Source: Rhizobium sp. Leaf262
Lineage (GTDB): Bacteria; Pseudomonadota; Alphaproteobacteria; Rhizobiales; Rhizobiaceae
Length of the DNA stretch: 64,000 bases
Assembly: GCF_001422245.1 (NCBI RefSeq)
Contig: NZ_LMMM01000015.1
Coordinates: 199,389 to 263,388 of the forward strand
Reading direction: 5' to 3'
Shown here in pieces: positions 46,786 to 56,729 of this stretch; the first letter of the stretch is position 1; every line of letters begins with the position of its first letter. The notes below the pieces were generated by a model. It ran no database searches, was not told where the DNA came from, and saw only the letters and a program-made list of their open reading frames with translations. The position numbers and the translations under genes are program-made.

Positions 46786-48774
46786 ATGTTCACGAAAATT
46801 CTGATCGCCAATCGCGGAGAAATAACCTGTCGGGTCATTGTGACAGCGCGACGCATGGGGATCAAGACCGTCGCAGTCTATTCCGATGCGGATGCCGGTG
46901 CCCTCCATGTACAGATGGCGGATGAAGCCGTGCGGATCGGACCGCCTGCCGTCGCCGAAAGCTATCTTAACGGAACCGCCATCATCGATGCGGCCCTGAA
47001 AACCGGTGCGCAGGCCATTCATCCCGGCTACGGTTTCCTGTCTGAAAACCCTGAATTCGTCGAGGCCGTCGAAAAAGCCGGGCTCGTCTTCATCGGCCCG
47101 CCACCGGACGCGATCCGCGCCATGGGTCTGAAGGACTTCGCAAAGGCACGGATGGAAAGCGCCGGGGTTCCAGTCGTGCCGGGATATCATGGCCCCGTAC
47201 AGGATGCCGACTTTCTCGCGGAACAGGCCCGAAAGATCGGCTATCCGGTGCTGATCAAGGCCCGAGCCGGCGGCGGTGGCAAAGGCATGCGGCTGGTGGA
47301 AAAACCGGATGATTTCGCGAGCGCACTTGAAAGCGCACAGCGCGAGGGCACCAAAAGCTTTGGTGATGCAGCCGTTCTGGTGGAAAAATACGTCGCCTCG
47401 CCTCGCCACATCGAAATGCAAATCTTCGCTGACAACGCGGGACATGTCGTTCATCTGTTCGAGCGCGATTGCTCGCTCCAACGCCGCCATCAAAAGGTTA
47501 TCGAAGAAGCACCGGCCCCCGGCATGACGCAGGAGATGCGCCATGTGATGGGCGAGGCGGCAATCGAGGCGGCCCGGGCAATCGGATATCGAGGCGCTGG
47601 CACCATCGAATTCATTGCCGATAGCAGCCGCGGTCTGCGCCCTGATGGCTTCTGGTTCATGGAAATGAACACGCGTCTGCAGGTGGAGCATCCCGTTTCG
47701 GAAGCGATTACCGGGCTGGACTTCGTGGAGCTACAATTGCGTGTCGCAGCGGGTGAACCGCTTCCATTCACCCAGCAAGATCTTTCAATTACCGGCCACG
47801 CTTTCGAAGCACGTCTCTACGCCGAAGACCCCGCAACCGGATTTTTACCTGCAACGGGAAAGCTGGACCATCTAAAATTCCCCGAGGCTGCAAAATTCGA
47901 GCAAGCGTCCCTTCGTATCGACAGCGGCGTCAGGGCCGGGGACACCATCACACCTTGGTACGATCCGATGATCGCCAAAGTTATCGTACACGGGCAAGAC
48001 CGGGAGGATGCCCTGCATAAACTGGCGGATGCTTTGACATCTGTTGAGATTGCAGGGACCGTTACCAATCTGACCTTTCTCGCCGCGCTTTCACGCCATG
48101 ACGGTTTTAGACGTGGTCAGATCGATACGGGTCTCATCGGCCGCGACCTGACGCAGTTGCTCGAGCAACCACCCGCCCCGGCCTTCGGCGCCGTCGTGGC
48201 TGCCATGATGTTTGGCGAAATGTTCGACAGCCCTACAGGGCGGGATCCGTTCGATCTTACGAAGGGCTTTCGACTGTGGGGGCCAGCCGAGCTGCATGTC
48301 ACTTTGAATTCCGTGAATGGTAGAGAGGCCGTCGATTTGATGATCAATGGGGCCATGGTCGAAACCGCTGACGGCGCGACATATCGCATCACGAAGAATG
48401 GTGATGACATAACGATCGACGAAAATGGATACCGACAAAGGCTTCGCGCTGTCCGCATCGATGAAGCAGTTCACCTGTTTATCGATGGCCATGTATTTTC
48501 CTGGACCCGACCGGATGCCCTTACCCGGATCGACGAGACCCATGTCGGGAGCGACACCGTCGCCGCACCCATGCCGGGGCTCGTTGCCAAGCTTTTCGTA
48601 TCTCGAGGGCAGGCGGTGAGCAAAGGCGATGCCCTGCTGGTGCTGGAGGCCATGAAAATGGAGCATGCCCTGAGCGCACCGCGCGACGGTGTCGTGCAAG
48701 AGATTAATGTCGCAGCCGGACAACAGGTGGCCCATGGCGATACGCTGATAGCTCTTGAGACTGACCATGGCTGA
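46786..48774 (+). CDS. liuD: 3-methylcrotonyl-CoA carboxylase, biotin-containing subunit
   Basis: The 662-residue alpha subunit has the biotin carboxylase domain (FTKILIANRGEITCRV, HPGYGFLSENPEF, ARAGGGGKGMRLV, FMEMNTRLQVEHPVSEAITGLD), a linker and a C-terminal biotinyl domain whose lysine is in EAMKMEHAL. It forms the ATP-dependent carboxylase with LiuB. The stop at 48774 overlaps by 8 bases the start of a broken HMG-CoA lyase gene. Confidence 0.95.
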   Translation: MFTKILIANRGEITCRVIVTARRMGIKTVAVYSDADAGALHVQMADEAVRIGPPAVAESYLNGTAIIDAALKTGAQAIHPGYGFLSENPEFVEAVEKAGLVFIGPPPDAIRAMGLKDFAKARMESAGVPVVPGYHGPVQDADFLAEQARKIGYPVLIKARAGGGGKGMRLVEKPDDFASALESAQREGTKSFGDAAVLVEKYVASPRHIEMQIFADNAGHVVHLFERDCSLQRRHQKVIEEAPAPGMTQEMRHVMGEAAIEAARAIGYRGAGTIEFIADSSRGLRPDGFWFMEMNTRLQVEHPVSEAITGLDFVELQLRVAAGEPLPFTQQDLSITGHAFEARLYAEDPATGFLPATGKLDHLKFPEAAKFEQASLRIDSGVRAGDTITPWYDPMIAKVIVHGQDREDALHKLADALTSVEIAGTVTNLTFLAALSRHDGFRRGQIDTGLIGRDLTQLLEQPPAPAFGAVVAAMMFGEMFDSPTGRDPFDLTKGFRLWGPAELHVTLNSVNGREAVDLMINGAMVETADGATYRITKNGDDITIDENGYRQRLRAVRIDEAVHLFIDGHVFSWTRPDALTRIDETHVGSDTVAAPMPGLVAKLFVSRGQAVSKGDALLVLEAMKMEHALSAPRDGVVQEINVAAGQQVAHGDTLIALETDHG

Positions 48775-48894
48775 GAGCGTCATGATCTTCGAAGTCGGAC
48801 CGCGTGATGGCCTTCAGAACGAAAGACACTGATCGACCTCGCCGCCGTCGCAAATTTCGCCCGACAGATTACGCGGAGCTCCCATGACCTATGA
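48767..48894 (+). pseudogene. liuE: Deleted remnant of hydroxymethylglutaryl-CoA lyase
   Basis: The ATG at 48767 begins a peptide with the HMG-CoA lyase opening (IFEVGPRDGLQNE) that stops after 21 codons at 48832. Directly after, in another frame, ACA CTG ATC GAC... reads TLIDLAAVANFARQ and ends at a TGA (48892-48894) overlapping the next gene's ATG. The normal enzyme has about 300 residues, so nearly all of the gene is gone while both junctions with neighbours remain as in an intact operon. The missing product cleaves HMG-CoA to acetoacetate and acetyl-CoA. Confidence 0.85.
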
Positions 48895-49675
48895 GACATT
48901 GAATGTTACGCGTGACGAACGCGGAGTCGTGACGCTGGAGCTCAACCGGCCCGATAAACGAAACGCCATGACCGCGACCATGATCGCCGAGCTCAACGAT
49001 TTCGCCAAGGTCATCCATTCGGACGAGAGGATTCGCGCTGTTATTCTGTCCGGGCGTGGCGACATGTTTTGCGCAGGCGGCGATCTTTCTTGGATGATGG
49101 CACAGATTGAGGCCGACCGGCCCAAGCGCATGCAAGAGGCCCGCATGCTCGCCGAAATGCTGCGTGCAATGAACGAACTGCCCGTACCGCTGATCGCTAA
49201 AATTCATGGCGCGGCCTTCGGGGGCGGCGTAGGGCTAACCTGCATTTGTGATGTCGCCATTGCGAGCGAGAATACGAGGTTTGGATTTACGGAAACAAAA
49301 CTCGGGATCATCCCGGCCACAATCGGCCCCTACGTCATTGCCCGAATCGGCGAAGGTGCAGCCCGCCAGGTCTTCATGTCCGCAAGAGTTTTTCAGGCAG
49401 ACGAAGCTGCACGCCTCGGGCTGATCAAAATAGCATGCCCAGGGCCGGAGCTGGATGCCACCGTCGAAGCGGAGGTCGCCCCCTATCTTGGTGTCGCTCC
49501 CGGAGCGGTCGGTCGGACAAAAAATCTAATTCGGATGCTGTCGGGAAAAATCGATGATGCCACGATCGAAGCGTCTATTCGTGCACTCGCGGACGCATGG
49601 GACACCGACGAAGCCAGGGAAGGCATCTCGGCATTTCTGGAAAAACGAAAGCCGCAATGGGCAGATAAGGAGTAA
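48884..49675 (+). CDS. liuC: Methylglutaconyl-CoA hydratase
   Basis: The 263-residue crotonase-fold enzyme would hydrate 3-methylglutaconyl-CoA to HMG-CoA. LELNRPDKRNAM, FCAGGDLSWM (oxyanion hole), KIHGAAFGGGVGLTCICDVAIASE and FGFTETKLGIIPATIGPYVIARIG are family marks; the operon position gives the specificity. The start overlaps the tail of the liuE remnant by 11 bases. Confidence 0.9.
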   Translation: MTYETLNVTRDERGVVTLELNRPDKRNAMTATMIAELNDFAKVIHSDERIRAVILSGRGDMFCAGGDLSWMMAQIEADRPKRMQEARMLAEMLRAMNELPVPLIAKIHGAAFGGGVGLTCICDVAIASENTRFGFTETKLGIIPATIGPYVIARIGEGAARQVFMSARVFQADEAARLGLIKIACPGPELDATVEAEVAPYLGVAPGAVGRTKNLIRMLSGKIDDATIEASIRALADAWDTDEAREGISAFLEKRKPQWADKE

Positions 49676-49706
49676 ATGTTTGCGCGAGCGCTGCTGAGCG
49701 CGAAAC

Positions 49707-49733
49707 GGCCGCCACGGTCAGTCCATGGCGGCC
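49707..49733. terminator. Hairpin between liuC and the PfpI-type gene
   Basis: GGCCGCCA and TGGCGGCC form a perfect 8-bp stem over an 11-base loop, flanked by TGTT on the right and AAAC on the left. It lies between converging genes and probably ends both. Confidence 0.55.
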
Positions 49734-49740
49734 TGTTCTG

Positions 49741-50301
49741 TTACGCGGCACGGCGCTCGTGGCGGCCTTCTTCAATTTCTTCGACGATCTTCGCCACGAA
49801 GGCATCCAGATCGTCTGGCGAGCGTGAGGTGACGATACCCTTGTCAGTCACGACCTTTTCGTCCTTCCAGATGCCTCCGGCGTTCTTTACGTCGGTCTTG
49901 ATGGAGCCGTAGGATGTGACCTGACGACCCTTTACAGCGTCAGCCTCGATCAGCAACCAGGGCGCATGACAGATTGCAGCAACGACCTTGCCGGATTTCA
50001 CGAATTCCTTGACAACGCGCATAGCGTCATCGTTGGCGCGAAGGACGTCTGGATTGATCTGACCGCCTGGAAGGACCAGGGCATCGAAGTCTTCGATGCG
50101 AACATCCTTTGCAAGGAGATCGACGCCGATGGCATCGCCCCAATTCTTCTCGTCCCAGCTCATGATCTCGCCTTCTTCCAGCGAGGCAATCCTTACCACT
50201 GCGCCCTTTTCCTTCAGTTGCTCATAGGGCACGCGCAATTCAGACCGTTCATAGCCGTCCGTTGCAAGAATAACGATTTTAGCAGCGTTGATAGCTGTCA
50301 T
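49741..50301 (-). CDS. DJ-1/PfpI family protein
   Basis: The 186-residue protein starts VILATDGYERSELRVPYEQLKEKGA and carries the nucleophile elbow AICHAPWLL with Cys near residue 112, followed by GRQVTSYGSIKTDVKNAGG. Members are annotated as stress-related deglycases or proteases; the real activity is debated. It is 36 bases behind a small gene in the same direction, and the pair probably forms an operon. Confidence 0.88.
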   Translation of the reverse strand: MTAINAAKIVILATDGYERSELRVPYEQLKEKGAVVRIASLEEGEIMSWDEKNWGDAIGVDLLAKDVRIEDFDALVLPGGQINPDVLRANDDAMRVVKEFVKSGKVVAAICHAPWLLIEADAVKGRQVTSYGSIKTDVKNAGGIWKDEKVVTDKGIVTSRSPDDLDAFVAKIVEEIEEGRHERRAA

Positions 50302-50337
50302 GGCTTTCTCCTTTGCTTTGTATATTGGGGTAGAAGC

Positions 50338-50559
50338 TTAGTTTTCCTCGTCGGAGTTCACCGACGGGAGGAAGAACTCGACGTCATCGCGGCGGGCTTT
50401 GTCGAGGACTTCGATTTTTTCCTGCCAGAAACGTTCCGCTTCCTGCGGCTCGTTTTCATATTGACGAACGAAGGTCTTGTTGTCGTCGATCATGACCTGA
50501 CGGGTGCCGCCAAGGAGCATGTATTCTTCCGCAAGCTTTCGCGTTTCGGTCTTTTCCAT
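50338..50559 (-). CDS. Small acidic protein of unknown function
   Basis: I do not recognise this 73-residue protein. It begins MEKTETRKLAEEYMLLGGTRQ, is rich in charged residues with no signal peptide, and ends in an acidic tail (SDEEN). An AGAAGAG site precedes the ATG. It is upstream of, and probably cotranscribed with, the PfpI-type gene, so a stress role is possible. Confidence 0.65.
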   Translation of the reverse strand: MEKTETRKLAEEYMLLGGTRQVMIDDNKTFVRQYENEPQEAERFWQEKIEVLDKARRDDVEFFLPSVNSDEEN

Positions 50560-50773
50560 ATCTCTTCTCCATGGGCGGGAGTTTCAATCTATCGGAGAGC
50601 ACCGGATGGGTAAGAAGCTCGTCTGCCGTTTCGTTGGCCATCAGAAGAAAACGGAAAAATCCTGATGTTCTTCAGCGCCATCATATCCGTTTGACACGGC
50701 GGCTCTCCTGCCAAGTGAACGTAGCCCTTGGACAATGGTTCCTGAAAAATAGAACTCGCAAAGAACGGAACGA

Positions 50774-51826
50774 TTACGTACCAAGAGATTGGATTTGGTC
50801 TAGGAGACGCTCAGTCGACAGGAGAGCGCTGCCGGTTGCCACCACCATTTGCGGCAGAACCAGCCACTCCAGCATCCAGGCCGCACCGGATCGCTCCTGC
50901 TCATGAACCATGGATTGGTGCAATGCCGAGACCTGCACCGCGTTGAAACGGGCCAGTGTCACCAGAGTTTCCGCCGCGACCGGATTTTGCTTGTGCGGCA
51001 TTGCGGACGAACCGCCTCCCCCCGACAGCTTTATCTCCGTGCCTACCTGTGCAAGCAGGGCGATATCCTGCCCGATTTTCCCGAGAGATCCTGTGATCAG
51101 AGAAAGGATATTACCGAACTCCGCAATATTGTCTCGCTGGCTGTGCCATTGTTGTGCATCGGTCAACTCCAGACGGCGCGCCAGTTCTGCCCGGACATCT
51201 GCGCCTTTGCCGCCAAGTTTTTCAAGTGATCCTGCGGCACCTCCGAACTGCACTGCAAAGCCGGTCTGCGTAAAGGCCGACAGCCGCGCGCGATGACGGA
51301 TCAGCGGCTGTTGCCAGCTTGCCAGCCGATCCGCAACAGTGATCGGAATAGCCGCCTGCATGCGCGTATGTCCCATCAGACTGCGCGTTCCATCCCGCGC
51401 TTCCATAGTGTCCAACTGGGAAATGCAGGTTGACAGTCGCGTGAGGACAATATCGGTAGCGGCCTTGAGACGAAGCATGAGGCTGGTATCAATCACGTCC
51501 TGGCTGGTCGCCCCAAAATGGACGCTGCTGGCCGCTTCCCCGCCGATAGCCGCTCTCAATTGCCGGATAAGTTCCGGAATCACCACACCATCCTGCGCCA
51601 CGCCGCGCCGTAGCGCGTCATAATCCACCGACACAGCTGCGATCCCCGCGACGATGGCCTTCGAAACATCTTGTGAGATGATCCCGACATCGCTCTGGGC
51701 CTGTGCGAGCGCTCTCTCAAATCGAAGCATCGCTGCCATATCGGTCTCGACCGAAAACAGCGTCGCAAGATCCGCATCACCGAAGAGTCCACCGAGATAA
51801 GGATGTTCGAATGGGGTAAGGCTCAT
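50774..51826 (-). CDS. pcaB: 3-carboxy-cis,cis-muconate cycloisomerase
   Basis: The 350-residue fumarase/aspartase-superfamily enzyme closes the ring-opened product of protocatechuate to carboxymuconolactone. The superfamily signature is GGSSAMPHKQNPV (about 264-276); HFGATSQDVIDTSLMLR and GHTRMQAAIPITVADR are also clear. It is last of pcaDCHGB, 7 bases after pcaG. Its length is on the short side of the family but typical of rhizobial members. Confidence 0.94.
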   Translation of the reverse strand: MSLTPFEHPYLGGLFGDADLATLFSVETDMAAMLRFERALAQAQSDVGIISQDVSKAIVAGIAAVSVDYDALRRGVAQDGVVIPELIRQLRAAIGGEAASSVHFGATSQDVIDTSLMLRLKAATDIVLTRLSTCISQLDTMEARDGTRSLMGHTRMQAAIPITVADRLASWQQPLIRHRARLSAFTQTGFAVQFGGAAGSLEKLGGKGADVRAELARRLELTDAQQWHSQRDNIAEFGNILSLITGSLGKIGQDIALLAQVGTEIKLSGGGGSSAMPHKQNPVAAETLVTLARFNAVQVSALHQSMVHEQERSGAAWMLEWLVLPQMVVATGSALLSTERLLDQIQSLGT

Positions 51827-51833
51827 AACAGTC

Positions 51834-52454
51834 TCAAATATCGAAGAAGACGGTTTCTTTTTCGCCCTGAAGGTGGATGTCGAAGCGATAAACGTTCCCT
51901 TCCTCTTTCTTCGCGATCAATGTTGCAAGACGCGTCTTGTGTTCTACGCGGGCAAGCACGGGGTCGGCGGCGTTGGCAGCCTCCTCTTCCGGGAAATACA
52001 TGCGTGTATGCAGCCCGATATTGATACCACGTGCTACGATCCAGAACGTGATGTGCGGTGCCATCGGGCGACCGTCATTAAAAGGAACGACGCCTGGCTT
52101 GATCGTCTCGAAGGTAAACTCACCGGTGTCCATATCGCCCGGCGACCGGCCCCAGCCTGAAAAGTTCGGATCTGCCGTGCCCCGTGTTTCGCTGGGGCTG
52201 TTATAGAGACCGGCGGCATCCGCCTGCCAGACTTCAATCAAAGCGTCCTTGAGCGCATTTCCGCCGCCATCGTAGACAGTCCCGCGAATGGTAATGCGCT
52301 CGCCCTTGGTGCGGTCATTATAGAGTGCGCCAGAGCCTAGGTCTTCGGAGAAGACACCCTTGATGCCTGCGAAATTGGGGGTGCAGCCAATATGAACATA
52401 GGGGCCTGCGGTCTGTGACGCGCTTTCCTTGAAGTAATGTAGCGGTTGGACCAT
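51834..52454 (-). CDS. pcaG: Protocatechuate 3,4-dioxygenase alpha subunit
   Basis: The 206-residue subunit pairs with PcaH to form the ring-cleaving dioxygenase. ESASQTAGPYVHIGCTPNFAG at the start and GWGRSPGDMDTGEFTFETIKPG, PHITFWIVARGINIGLHTRMYFPEE are typical. The alpha chain lacks the iron ligands. It starts one base after the pcaH stop. Confidence 0.95.
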   Translation of the reverse strand: MVQPLHYFKESASQTAGPYVHIGCTPNFAGIKGVFSEDLGSGALYNDRTKGERITIRGTVYDGGGNALKDALIEVWQADAAGLYNSPSETRGTADPNFSGWGRSPGDMDTGEFTFETIKPGVVPFNDGRPMAPHITFWIVARGINIGLHTRMYFPEEEAANAADPVLARVEHKTRLATLIAKKEEGNVYRFDIHLQGEKETVFFDI

Positions 52455-52455
52455 G

Positions 52456-53196
52456 TCAGTTGCCCTCCATGCGGTTCTCGAACAGGGTGGAACGACGCCC
52501 GCGTAGTACGATATCGAATTTGTAGGCGCGCATGTCCATAGGAATGGCCGAGGTCATGTCGAGTGCGGCAACGAGCCCCTCGATGGCGGTCTTGTCGGGA
52601 ATGGTCTTCACGATGGGACACTGCCATATCATCGGGTCACCCTCGAAATACATCTGCGTGATGAGGCGCTGCGAGAAACCGTGACCAAAGATGGAAAAAT
52701 GGATATGGGCTGGACGCCAGTCATTGACGCCATTGGGCCAGGGATAGGCACCTGGCTGGATCGTCTTGAACCAGTAATAGCCGTCAGCATCGGTAATGGT
52801 GCGTCCCACGCCGCCGAAATTCGGGTCGATCGGTGCCAGATAGGTCTCCTTTTTGTGAAGGTATCGTCCGCCGGCATTGGCCTGCCAGAACTCCACGAGA
52901 GCACCGTCGACGCCTCTGCCACGCTCATCGAGCACGCGACCATGCACCAGAATGCGAGGTCCGATGGGCGATTCACCGGGGCGGGCATAGTTGAGGATGA
53001 GATCGTTATCGAGCGGGTTCAACATGCCGTGGCCGAACACCGGGCCGGTTATCTCGCTTCTGGTGCCATCAAGCGAAATCAGCGCGCGCTGCGGAGAACG
53101 CAGGATCGACGTCTTGTAGCCTGGTGCATAGGCTGGTGGATGAATGCTGCGGTCTCTGGCGAAAAACGGTCCGGTTTCGGGCGGTCTGTTGGTCAT
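52456..53196 (-). CDS. pcaH: Protocatechuate 3,4-dioxygenase beta subunit
   Basis: The 246-residue subunit carries the non-haem Fe(III) site: the tyrosines lie in the GGRYLHKK and AYPWPNGV regions and the histidines in [38 protein letters not shown]-like sequence at the start is the family opening. It overlaps pcaC by 4 bases. Confidence 0.95.
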   Translation of the reverse strand: MTNRPPETGPFFARDRSIHPPAYAPGYKTSILRSPQRALISLDGTRSEITGPVFGHGMLNPLDNDLILNYARPGESPIGPRILVHGRVLDERGRGVDGALVEFWQANAGGRYLHKKETYLAPIDPNFGGVGRTITDADGYYWFKTIQPGAYPWPNGVNDWRPAHIHFSIFGHGFSQRLITQMYFEGDPMIWQCPIVKTIPDKTAIEGLVAALDMTSAIPMDMRAYKFDIVLRGRRSTLFENRMEGN

Positions 53197-53609
53197 TTCT
53201 CTTCCTCCTCACGCAAAGAACCAGCCTGCATCTCGGCAAGCGCAGTCTTGGCAATCTTGAAAGCATGATTGGCGGCGGGAACACCAGCATAAATCGCGAC
53301 ATGCATCAGTGCCTCGCGAATATCCTCCGGTGTGGCTCCGGTGTTGGCTGTGGCGCGCACATGCATGGCGACTTCCTCGTCATGCCCGAGCGCGGCCAGC
53401 AAAGCGATCGTGACCATGGAGCGCTCCCTTTTGCTCCAGTGCGACCCCGACCAGACATTTCCCCAGGCTGATTCCGTAATCAGACGCTGAAAAGGTTCAT
53501 CGAACGGCGTGGCCGCAGCCTGGGCGCGATCAACATGACCGTCACCCAAAACCTTGCGGCGCGTCTTCATGCCCTCATCAAATCTGTTGGACTTTTCGGC
53601 ATCGGCCAT
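53193..53609 (-). CDS. pcaC: 4-carboxymuconolactone decarboxylase
   Basis: The 138-residue enzyme removes carboxyl from carboxymuconolactone to give 3-oxoadipate enol-lactone. The CMD-family motif is [33 protein letters not shown]-like sequence, with [27 protein letters not shown] following. I start at 53609 (MADAEKSN), two bases after the pcaD stop region; the frame is open upstream within pcaD. Confidence 0.94.
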   Translation of the reverse strand: MADAEKSNRFDEGMKTRRKVLGDGHVDRAQAAATPFDEPFQRLITESAWGNVWSGSHWSKRERSMVTIALLAALGHDEEVAMHVRATANTGATPEDIREALMHVAIYAGVPAANHAFKIAKTALAEMQAGSLREEEEK

Positions 53610-53611
53610 GG

Positions 53612-54409
53612 TCAAAACTCCGGCAGCGAGGTCAGGAAAGCACGCGCCACCAGTGCGTAGGCAGCAGGTTGCTCGATACAGGGAATGTGGCCGCAATGGT
53701 CGATGATCGCGAGGCGACTATCGGGAATGAGCGCGGACAGCGAGCCGACGAGGTCCGGCGGCGTCGAAGCATCGCTATCACCGGCAACACAAAGTGTGGG
53801 CACAGCAATAGTTTTCGCGGCCTCAGAAAAATCGGCATCCCGGATGGCGGCGCACGTCGCCGCGTAACCGTTTCTGTCCTGACGCGCCAGCATGGTGCGC
53901 GCACCGAGATAGGCGCCATTGTCAGAACGCCTGAAAGCAGGGGTGAACCACCGCTCCATGACGCCGTCGACAAGCGGCGCGATACCATCTCGTTGAATAT
54001 GATCGATGCGGTCGTTCCACATGTCGGCATTGCCGATCTTGTGTGCGGTGTTGCTGAGAATAAGGGCTTGGACCCGGTCGGGACGACGCGCATAAAGCCC
54101 CTGCGCGATCAACCCACCGACCGACAGGCCCCAGACAACAGCCTTGCTGATCGAGAGATGATCCAGAAGCTGTAAAACATCGTCGACGTGGTCATCGATC
54201 GAATAGGGCGTAGTACCGGCATCGGAAAGTCCATGCCCGCGCTTGTCGTGACGAATGTAGGCATAAACATCGCCAAGCTCTGCCATCACCGAATCCCAGA
54301 TGCGGAAATCGGTACCGAGAGAATTGATGAATACGATGACCGGCTTTCCCTTTGCCAGACCCCGCGCTTCATAATGGATCGCCCGAGAACCGGACAACAG
54401 AAACTGCAT
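53612..54409 (-). CDS. pcaD: 3-oxoadipate enol-lactone hydrolase
   Basis: The 265-residue alpha/beta hydrolase opens the enol-lactone to 3-oxoadipate. The nucleophile elbow is VWGLSVGGLIAQG, the oxyanion region is VFINSLGTDFRIWD, and the catalytic His is in IDHCGHIPCIEQP. It heads the operon; GGAGGAGTGTCGC precedes the ATG at 54409. It is divergent from pcaQ. Confidence 0.95.
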   Translation of the reverse strand: MQFLLSGSRAIHYEARGLAKGKPVIVFINSLGTDFRIWDSVMAELGDVYAYIRHDKRGHGLSDAGTTPYSIDDHVDDVLQLLDHLSISKAVVWGLSVGGLIAQGLYARRPDRVQALILSNTAHKIGNADMWNDRIDHIQRDGIAPLVDGVMERWFTPAFRRSDNGAYLGARTMLARQDRNGYAATCAAIRDADFSEAAKTIAVPTLCVAGDSDASTPPDLVGSLSALIPDSRLAIIDHCGHIPCIEQPAAYALVARAFLTSLPEF

Positions 54410-54481
54410 GCGACACTCCTCCTGCGCAGGATATTGCAAGATCGAAACAGTTAAGTAAAATGAGTTTACTGACCATAATTC

Positions 54482-54497
54482 ATAACCGTTAGATTAT
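54482..54497. promoter_or_regulatory. Candidate PcaQ binding site
   Basis: ATAACC-GTTA-GATTAT lies in the 93-base gap between pcaD and pcaQ. It keeps the ATAACC half of the rhizobial PcaQ motif (ATAACC-N4-GGTTAA) with the other half weak. Position fits a LysR-type activator site for pcaDCHGB. Confidence 0.45.
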
Positions 54498-54502
54498 ATT
54501 TC

Positions 54503-55432
54503 ATGATCGACGCCCGCATAAAATTCCGCCATATCCAGACTTTCGTGGAGATCGCACGCCAGAAAAGTGTGGTTCGCGCTGCTGCCATTCTGCGTGTCAG
54601 CCAGCCAGCCGTAACGAAAACGGTGCGAGAGCTGGAGGACGTTTTGGGCGTCACCCTTTTCGAGCGAGACGGGCGCGGCATCAGGCTTAGTCGCTCTGGG
54701 GAGATATTCCTGAAGCACGCGGGTGCAACCATGACAGCGCTTCGGCAAGCCGTCGATTCCGTTTCACCTGACGCCGCAAGAATTGGTACACCGGTGCGTA
54801 TCGGCGCGCTGCCTACGGTTTCCGTCAGCATCATGCCAGAGGCCATGGCCAGCTTCCTCCTCGAGAATACCGGCAGCACGGTCAAGATCGTGACCGGAGA
54901 GAATGCGGTCCTGCTGGAACAATTGCGCGTCGGCGATCTCGATCTGGTCGTGGGACGACTGGCAACACCGGACAAGATGACCGGATTTTTCTTCGAGCAT
55001 CTCTACTCAGAAAAAGTCCGTTTCGTCGTGCGCGCCGGTCACCCCTTGCTTACCGAAAGCACCAGCATTTTCGAGCGGCTTCACGAGTTTCCCGTCCTGA
55101 CGCCAACGCGAAATTCGGTGATCGGACCGGTGGTCGATCAGTTTCTGCTGGCACATGGCGTTGCTCCCCTTCCCACCCGCATCGAAACGGTTTCGGATGC
55201 CTTTGGCCGTGCGTTCTTGCGTACGAGCAACGCGATATGGATCATTTCGGAAGGCGTCGTGGTTGCCGATATCGCTGACGGGGTATTGGCCGTCCTGCCT
55301 CTCGACACTACAGACACCAGCGGCCCTGTGGGATTGACCATGCGTGCCGATACGCAACCGTCATTACCACTTTCGCTCTTGATGCAGGCCATTCGCGAGA
55401 CGGCGGCCACGCTTTCCGCATCTCGGAACTGA
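54503..55432 (+). CDS. pcaQ: LysR-type activator of protocatechuate genes
   Basis: The 309-residue regulator has the LysR helix-turn-helix at the start (IKFRHIQTFVEIARQKSVVRAAAILRVSQPAVTKTVRELEDVLG) and a LysR substrate-binding domain. Divergent placement against pcaD is that of PcaQ in Agrobacterium and Sinorhizobium, which activates pcaDCHGB in response to pathway intermediates. It converges on pobA with an 11-base gap. Confidence 0.92.
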   Translation: MIDARIKFRHIQTFVEIARQKSVVRAAAILRVSQPAVTKTVRELEDVLGVTLFERDGRGIRLSRSGEIFLKHAGATMTALRQAVDSVSPDAARIGTPVRIGALPTVSVSIMPEAMASFLLENTGSTVKIVTGENAVLLEQLRVGDLDLVVGRLATPDKMTGFFFEHLYSEKVRFVVRAGHPLLTESTSIFERLHEFPVLTPTRNSVIGPVVDQFLLAHGVAPLPTRIETVSDAFGRAFLRTSNAIWIISEGVVVADIADGVLAVLPLDTTDTSGPVGLTMRADTQPSLPLSLLMQAIRETAATLSASRN

Positions 55433-55443
55433 CGTGGAACGGC

Positions 55444-56698
<1,255 letters not shown>

Positions 56699-56729
56699 CT
56701 ATCCGACCATAACAGTGACTGAGGAACAG

